Shown here in pieces: positions 12,603-20,452 of a stretch of 27,539 bases of DNA (position 1 is its first letter; every line of letters begins with the position of its first letter). The translations under genes and the position numbers were made by a program. The notes beneath the pieces were generated by a model that was given only the letters and a program-made list of their open reading frames with translations, did not search any database and was not told where the DNA came from. Source of the stretch: a virus; IMG/VR virus record IMGVR_UViG_3300044630_000654, positions 1 through 27,539 of that record; one strand, given 5' to 3'.

Positions 12603-12791
12603 TTATTTGGTAAAGAAATCGCTTTCTTTGCCTTGTAAGATTCCAGCCGAATTGGTTAAACCCACGCAATGTCCACCGATATGAATTACCAAGTATTGAC
12701 CGATCTTGTCCTTGATAACTTCATAGGATTGATTTGCCCAAAACACTTTCTTGCCAGCCTCTAACGATGACTTGATTTGATCTAGGTTCAT
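12603..12791 (-). CDS. Conserved small phage protein, 62 aa
   Basis: The 62-aa product reads like a small beta-barrel: GKKVFWANQSYEVIKDK, then QYLVIHI, CVGLTN, and a C-terminal LQGKESDFF. The pattern (GK.V.W.N..Y.V, LT, G.E.DFF) is familiar from hypothetical phage proteins. It starts in an ATGA overlap with the upstream 71-aa gene. No catalytic residues are evident. Function unknown. Confidence 0.6.
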   Translation of the reverse strand: MNLDQIKSSLEAGKKVFWANQSYEVIKDKIGQYLVIHIGGHCVGLTNSAGILQGKESDFFTK

Positions 12792-13003
12792 TTCGTCACC
12801 TCGTCTGCTTGGTAGATTGCCTCGTCAATGGAAGAGATAAGACAAGCGGTTTTGTTTTTGGGTTTGTCGAAGTCGTGTTTCTCGGTCACAAAGTCCAAGC
12901 ATTCTTCCAGCGTGGCTTTGAGAGTGGAGATTGTTTCCAGCAATTCGGCAATGCGAACATCTTGAGCCGTGGTCGCTTCGGCGTGTGTCAATGTGTTATT
13001 CAT
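12788..13003 (-). CDS. Coiled-coil hypothetical protein, 71 aa
   Basis: First gene of the minus-strand cluster. Residues about 12-42 form a likely coiled coil (RIAELLETISTLKATLEECL), followed by a charged loop and a second helix (SIDEAIYQADEV). No clear Shine-Dalgarno sequence precedes the ATG. It ends in an ATGA overlap with the 62-aa gene. The protein might oligomerise; nothing else is known. Confidence 0.55.
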   Translation of the reverse strand: MNNTLTHAEATTAQDVRIAELLETISTLKATLEECLDFVTEKHDFDKPKNKTACLISSIDEAIYQADEVTK

Positions 13004-13090
13004 AAGGTCAAACTAAAGCCGATTGTCTATATATGCAAGAAGTATTTTAACTTTCTTTTGGCTCGCCGTATGTTATTAGTCTTTCTTATT
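13004..13090. promoter_or_regulatory. Divergent intergenic region
   Basis: This 87-base AT-rich gap separates the minus-strand cluster from the packaging genes, so promoters in both directions are expected. It holds CTATATATG at 13027-13035 and a TATTTTAA tract at 13043-13050, but no -35/-10 pair with good spacing on either strand. The regulatory role is inferred from gene orientation. Confidence 0.4.
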
Positions 13091-13750
13091 ATGGATGAAA
13101 AAAGCGTTACTCCAGACGCACCGATAGAGAAAGCCAAGAATGGCCGTGAAGTTTTTACCGAGAAGATCGCCGAGGAAATAATCTCGGCGTGTGGCTCTGG
13201 TTTCACATTGGAGAAAGCGGGAGCATTGGTCGGCGTGAATCCATCCACCATCCGCACTTGGTCACAAAGGAAACCAGATTTCGGCAAGAGAGTCGAGACG
13301 GCTCGCAAAAAGCACGAGTTGTCCCTTCTCCGTGATGTTCAGCTTGCTGGGGAAAAGAGTTGGCAAGCCAAGGCGTGGATTCTTGAGCGTGGCTATAACT
13401 GGGCACAACCATCTGCCAGGCTTGCAGTTACGCAAGAACATACTCACGGAATCAGCTCGAACCTAGCCTCACTTCTCGCGGGCATCGCGGGCAGAAAGAA
13501 GGAGAAGAAGGCGGAAGTTATAGATGTGAACCAAAGTAAATACAATCTTTATTCTGCGACAAATGAAGTCAAATGTGTTGATGCTGTTAGTACTTGTGAC
13601 GAAGTTGCAAAGCCAATCATCTCAACACATAAGCAAACTTTGCCAAAGCCTAGACATAAGCGAATGAAACTACGCAAGCCAAGAGCCGAATCCCTTGCAA
13701 AGTATCCGACCACCACCACGCCACCCGCCAACCCCCCAGCCCCCATTTAA
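13091..13750 (+). CDS. terS: Terminase small subunit (TerS)-like protein
   Basis: The 219-aa protein lies directly upstream of the large terminase. Residues about 15-70 form a helix-turn-helix (EEIISACGSGFTLEKAGA then VNPSTIRTWSQRKPDF) as in terminase small subunits that recognise the packaging site. The block SLLRDVQLAGEKSWQAKAWILERGYN is split across residues about 78-105 and is typical of this type. The C-terminal half is basic and ends in a Thr/Pro-rich tail. Start: the ATG at 13091; the frame is open much further upstream, over the minus-strand genes, but that extension reads as antisense. An ATG at 13070 would add seven residues. Confidence 0.72.
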   Translation: MDEKSVTPDAPIEKAKNGREVFTEKIAEEIISACGSGFTLEKAGALVGVNPSTIRTWSQRKPDFGKRVETARKKHELSLLRDVQLAGEKSWQAKAWILERGYNWAQPSARLAVTQEHTHGISSNLASLLAGIAGRKKEKKAEVIDVNQSKYNLYSATNEVKCVDAVSTCDEVAKPIISTHKQTLPKPRHKRMKLRKPRAESLAKYPTTTTPPANPPAPI

Positions 13751-13811
13751 TACGCATATACCCCCCCAAATTATTGTGGCTCAAAACAAAAAGAGGTCTT
13801 AACCTACACTC

Positions 13812-15236
13812 ATGCCAAAGCCCCCCAAGCGTAGTCAAGAAGAGATACTAGAAGACCTCTCTAAACCCTCCGCATTCGCATCTAATGTCTTGGGCATCAA
13901 TCTGTATGATTGGCAAAGAAAGGTATTACGCGATTTAGAGCCAAGAGACTGTCGCGTAGCCCTGCGTGCAGCCAACGGCTCTGGCAAGACCAGCACCGTC
14001 ATTTCGGCTATTTTGATATGGCACGCGCTCGTTTACCCGCGCTCAATCGCTGTAACTACGGCAGGCGTTTTCCGACAAGTCGAAAGCCAACTCTGGCCTA
14101 GCCTGCGCAATCACATTGCCAAGCTTGGTGGTGCTTGGGAGGTCACATCTGGCGAGATCCGCTACCTCCACCCCAACGGCAACACATCACGCATTATAGG
14201 CTACTCAGCTACTGATCCTGGGCGTGCTGAAGGCTGGCACGCAGAGGACCACGAATACCATCCGTTGCTGATGGTAGTGGACGAAGCCAAGACCGTAGCC
14301 GACCCGCTGTTTGAGGCCATCAGCCGATGTCAACCAACCCGCTTGCTAATCGCATCCAGCCCAGGCGGGACTAGCGGTGCATTCTATCGTGCCTTTACCA
14401 AGGAAGCCAATATGTGGCAGAAGCACGCAGTCACAGCGTTTGACTGCCCACACATAACCAGAGCGCAGATTGATGAGGTAATCCAGCGGTACGGCGAGAA
14501 GCACCCACTAACCCGATCTATGATCTACGGCGAGTTTGTTGACATAGGGCTGGAAAGCCTAGTCATCAACCTCACCCAGCTACAGAACTGCTACAACACA
14601 CCACCCCGATTCAAGCCAGGTGTACGCATAGCAGGCGTGGACTTTGCAGCGGGTGGCGATCAGAACGTGATCTGCATAAGCGACGGCAACAAGATTCTGC
14701 CTATGATTGCTTGGCGTGAGAAAGACACGATGGCAGCCGTAGGCAGATTTATAGTCGAGTTTAAGAAGGCTGGGCTAGAAGCCAACAACATCTACGCTGA
14801 CGCAAGTGGTATGGGCATGGTTATGTGCGATGCCTTGGCCGAGTCTGGCTGGGTAGTCAACCGCGTTAACTTTGGAGCTACGGCATACGACAACAACGCC
14901 TATACCAACAGATCGGCTGAGATGTGGTATGGGATGGCAAAGAAGATTGAGGATGCCGAGATCATATTGCCAGAGGACGAGGACTTGACAGCGCAGTTGA
15001 CTTGCAGGCGTACAATAACCAACAGCAAGGGCAAGCTTGGCGTGGAGTCTAAGGACTCGATGCGTGCCAGAGGCATAGCCTCACCCGATAGGGCTGACGC
15101 GCTGGCCTTGTGCCTCAGTAGCTCAAATGTCGGTCTTGACTTGACATTTCAGATAGAGCGTCCAACTTGGAAGTCACTTCAAGACTTAATGGTGGCACAC
15201 GACCCCGTTATGGCTGGATTTGACGCAGGAGGATAA
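13812..15236 (+). CDS. terL: Terminase large subunit (TerL)
   Basis: The 474-aa packaging motor is complete. ATPase domain: an N-terminal adenine-side Gln in LYDWQRKVL (Q35), Walker A AANGSGKT (K59), Walker B LLMVVDEA (D157, E158) and coupling motif IASSPGG (residues 180-186). Nuclease domain (RNase H fold): AGVDFAAGGD (D277), IYADASGMG (D330) and SPDRADALAL (D426, D429). Known role: docks on the portal, cuts concatemers and pumps DNA into the head with ATP. It follows TerS by 61 bases that include a run of seven C at 13761-13767. Family call is very secure. Confidence 0.96.
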   Translation: MPKPPKRSQEEILEDLSKPSAFASNVLGINLYDWQRKVLRDLEPRDCRVALRAANGSGKTSTVISAILIWHALVYPRSIAVTTAGVFRQVESQLWPSLRNHIAKLGGAWEVTSGEIRYLHPNGNTSRIIGYSATDPGRAEGWHAEDHEYHPLLMVVDEAKTVADPLFEAISRCQPTRLLIASSPGGTSGAFYRAFTKEANMWQKHAVTAFDCPHITRAQIDEVIQRYGEKHPLTRSMIYGEFVDIGLESLVINLTQLQNCYNTPPRFKPGVRIAGVDFAAGGDQNVICISDGNKILPMIAWREKDTMAAVGRFIVEFKKAGLEANNIYADASGMGMVMCDALAESGWVVNRVNFGATAYDNNAYTNRSAEMWYGMAKKIEDAEIILPEDEDLTAQLTCRRTITNSKGKLGVESKDSMRARGIASPDRADALALCLSSSNVGLDLTFQIERPTWKSLQDLMVAHDPVMAGFDAGG

Positions 15237-15245
15237 AGTTTATTT

Positions 15246-15824
15246 ATGGAAAAAGAAAAAGAGAATATTCTTTCTAAACTTAGAAAGGAATTTAATTCAT
15301 TTGGCGAAAACTATAAACCAGACAGCAGAACAGCTGCCGAGATGTATGCTCAATATGCACCAAGCCAAAATCAAGATGATTTCATTTCGCTTAGCGATCG
15401 CCCAGAATCAAGTTATTCTACTCAAGGCGGCGTGACCTCCAAGGTTACTGGTGAAGCAGAAAAAAACAGAGCAAATGTTCAAAATGAATTTCTAAACTCC
15501 ATTTCAACTGGTGATAGAAAACAAGCAATCCAAATAGCACTTAATGCGGATAAGAATAACATAGGCATTCCATTAAGTTATTTTAATGACATGCTTGATA
15601 GGGACAGGTTAATGAGGCTTGCCTACGAACAAGACAATCCAGCAATTTCAGAGCCAGCCATTCGTCCATCTTCGTACAATGCAGCACCTGGTGCAACGCC
15701 ATCAAAACCTGGTTTTGCAATGGCCTCTCGTCCAGAATTTGCCAGCATGGAGAATCTTTCCAAGTCTCCAAGCCTAAGAAAAGATCTTGAAAAAGATAAG
15801 TCAAAAAATACGGTAATTAGATAA
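15246..15824 (+). CDS. Hypothetical protein, 192 aa
   Basis: Not recognised. The product is hydrophilic, Asn/Ser/Lys-rich, with few aromatic residues. Residues 1-25 are helical and charged, the middle (about 75-125) holds likely helices, and the last 70 residues look disordered with Pro/Ser/Ala repeats. Codons are visibly richer in A and T than in TerL before it. It lies between TerL and a putative holin, so it could be a virion-internal or head-assembly protein, but that rests on position only. Confidence 0.6.
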   Translation: MEKEKENILSKLRKEFNSFGENYKPDSRTAAEMYAQYAPSQNQDDFISLSDRPESSYSTQGGVTSKVTGEAEKNRANVQNEFLNSISTGDRKQAIQIALNADKNNIGIPLSYFNDMLDRDRLMRLAYEQDNPAISEPAIRPSSYNAAPGATPSKPGFAMASRPEFASMENLSKSPSLRKDLEKDKSKNTVIR

Positions 15825-15838
15825 AAGGAGAAAATAGT

Positions 15839-16009
15839 ATGAACATATGGAATTGGATTACTTCAAATTGGCAAGAGATCGTAGCCGCTGTTGGTGGCAT
15901 CGTTCTCGCTGCCCGCATCATTGTCAAACTCACACCGACCCCAGCGGACGATTCGTTCTTGGAAAAGATCGTAAACTTCCTAAAAACGGTCGGACTGAAT
16001 ATTAAATAA
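15839..16009 (+). CDS. Putative holin-like small membrane protein, 56 aa
   Basis: A 56-codon gene with AAAGGAGAA about eight bases before the ATG. The product has a Trp-rich N-terminus (IWNWITSNWQ), one membrane span (EIVAAVGGIVLAARIIVKL), then a TPTPADDSFLEKIV segment and an amphipathic end. The span followed by LTPTP.DD.FL is familiar from small phage membrane proteins often annotated as holins. It precedes a spanin-like pair, which supports a lysis role. No lysin gene is in the window, so the holin call is tentative. Confidence 0.6.
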   Translation: MNIWNWITSNWQEIVAAVGGIVLAARIIVKLTPTPADDSFLEKIVNFLKTVGLNIK

Positions 16010-16015
16010 TCTTTT

Positions 16016-16204
16016 GTGCTGCGTGCAATCCTTGAGATCATCGCAGCAGTGTTTCGCATCATTCCAGGTTGGAAAGAGAAGCGAACACAAAACCTTGAAA
16101 CCGATTGGCGCAAGAATCGCGAAGCTATTGAGCGTGATCTGCGTGGTGAGTCTTGGTGGTTGCGCAACAACGACACCAGTAACCCACACAACGGGAATAG
16201 TTGA
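16016..16204 (+). CDS. Small amphipathic protein, possible inner-spanin-like, 62 aa
   Basis: A GTG-start frame six bases after the holin-like gene. Residues 1-19 are hydrophobic but include Glu7 and Arg14 (ILEIIAAVFRIIPGW), followed by a charged helical region ([22 protein letters not shown]) given here only as residues 20-42, and a polar tail. Its 3' half is overlapped in another frame by a lipoprotein gene, the arrangement typical of Rz/Rz1 spanins. The N-terminal span is weak for a membrane anchor and no clear ribosome binding site is seen, so the inner-spanin assignment is tentative. Confidence 0.45.
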   Translation: MLRAILEIIAAVFRIIPGWKEKRTQNLETDWRKNREAIERDLRGESWWLRNNDTSNPHNGNS

Positions 16205-16334
16205 AGAGTTAATGAAAGACCAAAACTATAACGAGATTCGCAGAGGTACACCTGGCACACGTGAGTGGGCGAGGAAAGCCTTGAATGCTGTCAACGATCT
16301 TTCTTACGAACTTAAAGTGGAGCGCAACAAATAA
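16095..16334 (+). CDS. Small lipoprotein, outer-spanin (Rz1)-like, 79 aa
   Basis: Overlaps the preceding gene by 110 bases in the +1 frame. From the TTG at 16095 it has a textbook lipoprotein signal: basic start ([10 protein letters not shown]), hydrophobic core (LLSVICVVS) and lipobox LGGC with C23 as the lipidated residue, then a mature part of 57 residues with a helical basic end. The frame continues upstream, but earlier starts would bury the signal. Known outer spanins are short outer-membrane lipoproteins encoded within or overlapping the inner spanin gene. It lacks the usual high proline content, which is the main reservation. Confidence 0.6.
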   Translation: MKPIGARIAKLLSVICVVSLGGCATTTPVTHTTGIVEELMKDQNYNEIRRGTPGTREWARKALNAVNDLSYELKVERNK

Positions 16335-16335
16335 T

Positions 16336-16677
16336 ATGCCGACATTTTCAGTAAACCCATCAAAGGATATTAAGAATCCATTTGATAATATGCCTGGACT
16401 AATTGAGCGTGGAAACATTGATTTGTTTTCAAGGCCAGTAGTAAAGAACCCAGATGGTACAATTTCTACAGTTAGGTCAACATCGTTTAATGTGGATGGG
16501 CAAGAAGTGCTTGTTCCAACTGTAAGCGATGATGGAACAATAATGTCTGATAAAGACGCTTTAATGAAATACTTTGAAACAGGCAAACATCTTGGTAAAT
16601 TTGAAACACCAGATCAAGCCAACCAATACGCACAAAAACTTCACGAACAACAAGCCAATTTATATCAAAACAAATGA
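16336..16677 (+). CDS. Stand-alone phage virion-associated domain protein, 113 aa
   Basis: The product contains a domain I know from larger phage proteins, often lytic transglycosylase-like or internal virion proteins: [36 protein letters not shown] and [20 protein letters not shown], spread over residues about 23-103. Here it is a single short gene rather than part of a large protein. The ATG at 16336 is chosen because the domain starts soon after; a longer extension overlaps the lipoprotein gene. It overlaps the portal gene by ATGA, which supports a virion role. Exact function unknown. Confidence 0.65.
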   Translation: MPTFSVNPSKDIKNPFDNMPGLIERGNIDLFSRPVVKNPDGTISTVRSTSFNVDGQEVLVPTVSDDGTIMSDKDALMKYFETGKHLGKFETPDQANQYAQKLHEQQANLYQNK

Positions 16678-18554
16678 ACGCTAAAGATACACGTCGTACA
16701 GATTATTATACAAGAATCATCGAGGCTCTTAACCAGCGCGAGACTTGGGAGAACCGCCAGAGGTTGTTCTATCAAGCTCGCTACTTTGGTGTACGCCGCA
16801 AGGTCAAGCCTTGGCCTACAGCCGCCGACCTGCACGTTCAGCTAATCGACACAGCGATTGAGAAGCTGAAACCCAGCTTCGTCAATAGCGCGATTGGCAA
16901 CGACATTCTCTCCAGCTTCGTGCCAATGCGCCAGCAGTTAGCCCCGCTGACAGTCTCAGCCGAGCGTTGGTTTGATTATAATATGCGGGAGAAGACAAAC
17001 TTCCAGAAAGAAATTGTTTCCGTAATTGACAACATCCTGCTCTACGGACGTGGCGTTGCCAAGATCATCTGGAACGAAGACAAGAAGCGCATTGACTTCG
17101 AGGCTATTGATCCCTTCCACATCATCGTTCCTTCCTACACCAAGGAGTTCAAAGATGCAGACTTCATCGTTCACATCATCTCAACGAGTGTCGATTCCTA
17201 TAAGGCAAATCCCTTGTACAAGCAGGATGAGGACTTTATCAAAACAATTTCTGGTAAACCCTCCAAATCGGTGGGCTTACGAAGTGAGATTCAAGACGAG
17301 ATTTACAGGCGTGAGGGAATTACTCAAGAAGCTGAGAATGACCGTATTGTCCTTTGGGAAATGTACACCCCATCCGAAGACGGATGGAAGGTCGAAACTT
17401 ATAGCCCGCTTGTTTTAACTGAAGATGTCCGCAAACCTTTCACATTGCCGTATCGTCACGGTGAACCACCTTTCGTAGATTTCCCCTATGAGGTCACAGG
17501 GGGCGGTTGGTATAGTCCTAGAGGCGTAGCAGAAATCCTGCTCCCGAACGAGAACCTCTTAAATAAGCTCAAAAATTCCCTAAGCGACTACGTGGAGCTT
17601 GCCAACCGACCCGTCTTTGAAGCGCAGAATCCAATCTCGCTAAACACATCGAACTTGAAGATGCAGCCTGGGCAGATTCTGCCACAAGGCTTGAAGCCAG
17701 TTCAGTTTAGCCAACCTCCATTTGACTTCCAGAAACTGATGCTCGAAGAGCGTCTACTTTCTGAACAGCGGATGGGCAATCCAGACTTTGGTGCTGGCTC
17801 GCAGTTCCAGGTGTCGGATCGTAAGACTGCTACCGAGATCCAAGCGTTGCAGTCGCAGGCAGCAGCGTCTGGCGATCTTCGCAATCGTATGTTCCGAATG
17901 GGTCTAGCCCATCTCTTCAAGCAGTGCTGGTCGCTTTACACGCAGTACAACAAGAAAGACTTGATGTACCGCTATGCGGAAGAGACTGGCTCGATGCCTC
18001 CAGACGGTATTCACGATGAGTATTCGATTGAGCCGAAAGGTGGACTTGACTTTATTAACCGCCAGTTTGCGTTACAGAAGTCAGTGGCGCGAATGCAGAT
18101 GTTCCAAAATAATCCTTTCGTCAACCAAGGCGAACTGGTAAAGTCAGTGCTTGAACAAGATGATCCCTCGCTGGTTCGCAGACTCTTCCAAGATCCAAAC
18201 GCAGCCTCTGGCGATCAAGCTGAAGATCAAGCGACTGAAATCGCGACTATGCTTGCAACTGGATTCCCCGTCGCCATCAAACCTAGCGATGATCACAAAG
18301 CGCATATATCCGTTCTCTTCGCGTTTAACCAAGCGGCTCAACAGCGGCAACAGCAGGTCGATCAGAGCGCAATGCAAGTTCTGATGGCACACTTACAACA
18401 GCACTTGGCAGCCTTGGAACAGGTTGACCCCAATACATCCCGCGCTATCCAGAAACAGCTTCGTGATGCAGGTAAGGCTCAGATGCAACAGCAGGGGCAA
18501 CAATTGCCTCCAGAAGCAATGCAGGGCCAAGCACCAGCACCGATGGCGGGTTGA
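16674..18554 (+). CDS. Portal protein
   Basis: The 626-aa protein has the size and composition of a phage portal (head-tail connector): an acidic/basic helical N-terminus ([17 protein letters not shown]), the conserved-looking [32 protein letters not shown] (residues about 122-133), a wing/stem region with [22 protein letters not shown] split at about 275-300, and a Gln/Ala-rich C-terminal tail of the kind that lines the barrel. Known role: dodecameric channel at one vertex, nucleates head assembly with the scaffold and docks the terminase. It lies after TerL and before scaffold and capsid, as expected. A methyltransferase gene overlaps its stop. Confidence 0.88.
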   Translation: MNAKDTRRTDYYTRIIEALNQRETWENRQRLFYQARYFGVRRKVKPWPTAADLHVQLIDTAIEKLKPSFVNSAIGNDILSSFVPMRQQLAPLTVSAERWFDYNMREKTNFQKEIVSVIDNILLYGRGVAKIIWNEDKKRIDFEAIDPFHIIVPSYTKEFKDADFIVHIISTSVDSYKANPLYKQDEDFIKTISGKPSKSVGLRSEIQDEIYRREGITQEAENDRIVLWEMYTPSEDGWKVETYSPLVLTEDVRKPFTLPYRHGEPPFVDFPYEVTGGGWYSPRGVAEILLPNENLLNKLKNSLSDYVELANRPVFEAQNPISLNTSNLKMQPGQILPQGLKPVQFSQPPFDFQKLMLEERLLSEQRMGNPDFGAGSQFQVSDRKTATEIQALQSQAAASGDLRNRMFRMGLAHLFKQCWSLYTQYNKKDLMYRYAEETGSMPPDGIHDEYSIEPKGGLDFINRQFALQKSVARMQMFQNNPFVNQGELVKSVLEQDDPSLVRRLFQDPNAASGDQAEDQATEIATMLATGFPVAIKPSDDHKAHISVLFAFNQAAQQRQQQVDQSAMQVLMAHLQQHLAALEQVDPNTSRAIQKQLRDAGKAQMQQQGQQLPPEAMQGQAPAPMAG

Positions 18555-19081
18555 AAGTACCAGTAATGCGGGATGCCTTCCAGGCGGAAGGCTTGGCAAA
18601 GTTGTGTGAGTGGGCGAATGAACAAGGTGCAACTGGTAGGGCTGTTGAGATTGGTTCTTATAGTGGCGAGGGAACAGTAGTTCTCGCAAAGTATTTTAAG
18701 GATGTTCTTGCCGTAGATCCTTGGCTCAACGGCTACGATATTAACGATAGGGCGAGTCAGCAATGCCCAATGAAGTTTGTCTTTGATGCGTTCCAAGAGC
18801 GCGTATCTCCATTTAAGAATGTTTTATATAGCAGGGGCAAAAGCCTAGATGCGCTTGAGTTCTTCAAGGATGGCGAGCTAGACCTAGTTTATATTGACGG
18901 AGATCACCGCTACGAAGGCGTACTGGCAGACCTCAAGGGCTGGCGCAAGAAGCTTAAAGAAGGCGGGATTATGGCTGGTCACGATTGGAGTTGGAAGTCA
19001 GTCAAGATGGCCTTACTTGAGGAAATAGGACAAAAGGACTACACGCTATTCCAAGGCGATTCCTGGGCAATAAAACTATGA
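18551..19081 (+). CDS. Class I SAM-dependent methyltransferase-like protein
   Basis: The 176-aa protein shows a class I methyltransferase fold: motif I VEIGSYSGEG (residues 32-41), the acidic end of strand 2 in AVDPW (D56), strand 4 DLVYIDGDHRYEG (111-123) and GGIMAGHDW (138-146). The IDGDH...D..W..L..GG....HD pattern is that of the Methyltransf_24 group, whose members modify sugars, small molecules or proteins. The TTG at 18551 makes a TTGA overlap with the portal stop; an ATG at 18566 is an alternative. An enzyme between portal and scaffold is out of place for a core head operon and looks like an inserted accessory gene. Substrate unknown. Confidence 0.75.
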   Translation: MKVPVMRDAFQAEGLAKLCEWANEQGATGRAVEIGSYSGEGTVVLAKYFKDVLAVDPWLNGYDINDRASQQCPMKFVFDAFQERVSPFKNVLYSRGKSLDALEFFKDGELDLVYIDGDHRYEGVLADLKGWRKKLKEGGIMAGHDWSWKSVKMALLEEIGQKDYTLFQGDSWAIKL

Positions 19082-19401
19082 GAAAACTAAAAGCAGCATT
19101 GGCGTTCATTCGCAACCAAGAATGGGTTAACGAACCCAAGTGGGAAGATGAGGACGAGAAGGCGTGGACAGGATTCTTGTCAACCCCAACGGGACAGAAG
19201 CTAAGTCTTATTTTGCTTAACCTAACCCTGCGTCAGAATGGCTCTGCGGTAATGAAGAAATCAGAGGCACTTGCAGACGCTTGTGGTTATGCTAAAGGTT
19301 TCCGTGGTTGTGTAGCGACCTTAGAATCGCTCGCATCCCAAAAACTTAACTCCGCCATTCCAGGCTATGGGGATGGATCGGATGAACCAGTAGCCGACTA
19401 A
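19078..19401 (+). CDS. Hypothetical protein, 107 aa
   Basis: Starts in an ATGA overlap with the methyltransferase gene. It opens with a basic helix (RKLKAALAFIRNQ), has an acidic patch (EDEDEKAW) and a long helical middle (LSLILLNLTLRQNGSAVMKK), and ends in an acidic tail. No family is recognised. The position between portal and scaffold suggests a minor head or assembly protein. Residues about 83-107 look flexible. Confidence 0.6.
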   Translation: MRKLKAALAFIRNQEWVNEPKWEDEDEKAWTGFLSTPTGQKLSLILLNLTLRQNGSAVMKKSEALADACGYAKGFRGCVATLESLASQKLNSAIPGYGDGSDEPVAD

Positions 19402-19449
19402 CCTTTAGGTAGAATGACTCCCTACCGAAAAGTGTAAGAAAGGGTCAAA

Positions 19450-20421
19450 ATGGCGGATTCAAACAACCTAACTGAAGCGGATGTATTGGCGATGGCGCAA
19501 GCGGCTGACGAAGGACGGGATTTTAATCCTACTCCCAAGGAAGACGAAAAAGCCAAAGTAGAAACGGAAGCTACAGAAAAGGCCAGCGGAGATAACGAGC
19601 AGAACCCCGCGCCTGCTGATAAAGCCGAACAAACAAAACTCGAAGCCTCGGATGAGGTTTCAGCGACCAAGGAGAAATCCGAGGAAGCCAAAAGTTCTTT
19701 AACAACGCAATCTTCAGAAGACAAGTCGGAGTCGGCTTCCGAAAAGAAGCCTACCCGTTACGAGAAGGCTAAGTCACGACTTGAGAAGGAGTGGGAAGAT
19801 GTCCGAGCAGAGAAAGCCAGAATCAAAGCAGAGCGTGAGCAGATCGAGGCTGAAAGGGCAAGGAAGACTTCAGAAACTCCTCAAGGCGAGACAAAGTCGG
19901 GAAGTCGCAAGTTTAGCGCGGAAGATTACAGGGAAGCAGCAAAGAGCTACCGTGATGAAGGCCGTGACGATCTTGCAAAACTTGCCGAACAAAAAGCTGG
20001 TGACATTGAGGTTGAGGAAAGGAAAGAGGTCGAGCAAAAGACTCAAGCGGAACTAAAGTCTGCTTGGGATAAAAATTTGCTTGATGAAGTAGAAGCAAAT
20101 CCTGAACTCAAAGATTCAAACAGCACATTGTATAAAGCCGTATCGGAAATGTTGCAAAACCACGCTATCCTGCGTAATTACCCAGCAGGGATCAAGGATG
20201 CGGTTGGAATTGCCAAGGTGAAGCTCCAAGCGGAGTCCGCCTCCGATTTGTCGAAAAAGGTTGCAGAGTATGAGAAAGAACTTTCTCAACTCAGAAAAGC
20301 GACTACTCCAGCGTCTGGACAACCCAAAGGTCCTGCCAAGACTAAAGCTTTTCACGAACTGACTCTTGATGAGCAAGAACGTGAATTGATGAAAATGGCA
20401 AGCGAAGTTGACAGAGGTTGA
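19450..20421 (+). CDS. Scaffold (head assembly) protein
   Basis: The 323-aa product is highly charged and low in aromatic and Cys residues, with residues 1-100 Glu/Ala/Lys-rich and probably disordered, a strong coiled coil at about 108-150 (KSRLEKEWEDVRAEKARIK), a helical centre and a C-terminal helical end (DEQERELMKMASEVD). It lies between portal and major capsid, the standard place of the scaffold, whose coiled coils organise capsid assembly and are then removed or cleaved. AAGAAAGGG lies upstream of the ATG. Call rests on position and composition, not sequence homology. Confidence 0.8.
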   Translation: MADSNNLTEADVLAMAQAADEGRDFNPTPKEDEKAKVETEATEKASGDNEQNPAPADKAEQTKLEASDEVSATKEKSEEAKSSLTTQSSEDKSESASEKKPTRYEKAKSRLEKEWEDVRAEKARIKAEREQIEAERARKTSETPQGETKSGSRKFSAEDYREAAKSYRDEGRDDLAKLAEQKAGDIEVEERKEVEQKTQAELKSAWDKNLLDEVEANPELKDSNSTLYKAVSEMLQNHAILRNYPAGIKDAVGIAKVKLQAESASDLSKKVAEYEKELSQLRKATTPASGQPKGPAKTKAFHELTLDEQERELMKMASEVDRG

Positions 20422-20452
20422 GTAGTCATAACAAACAAGGATACTTAATTAT

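Noticed and set aside
12809-13090. Upstream extension of the TerS frame by 94 codons
   Set aside because: It runs antisense through the minus-strand 71-aa gene, and TerS homology begins only after 13091.
16014-16094. TTG at 16014 as start of the lipoprotein gene
   Set aside because: It would place 27 extra residues before the signal peptide; the TTG at 16095 gives a normal lipoprotein signal.
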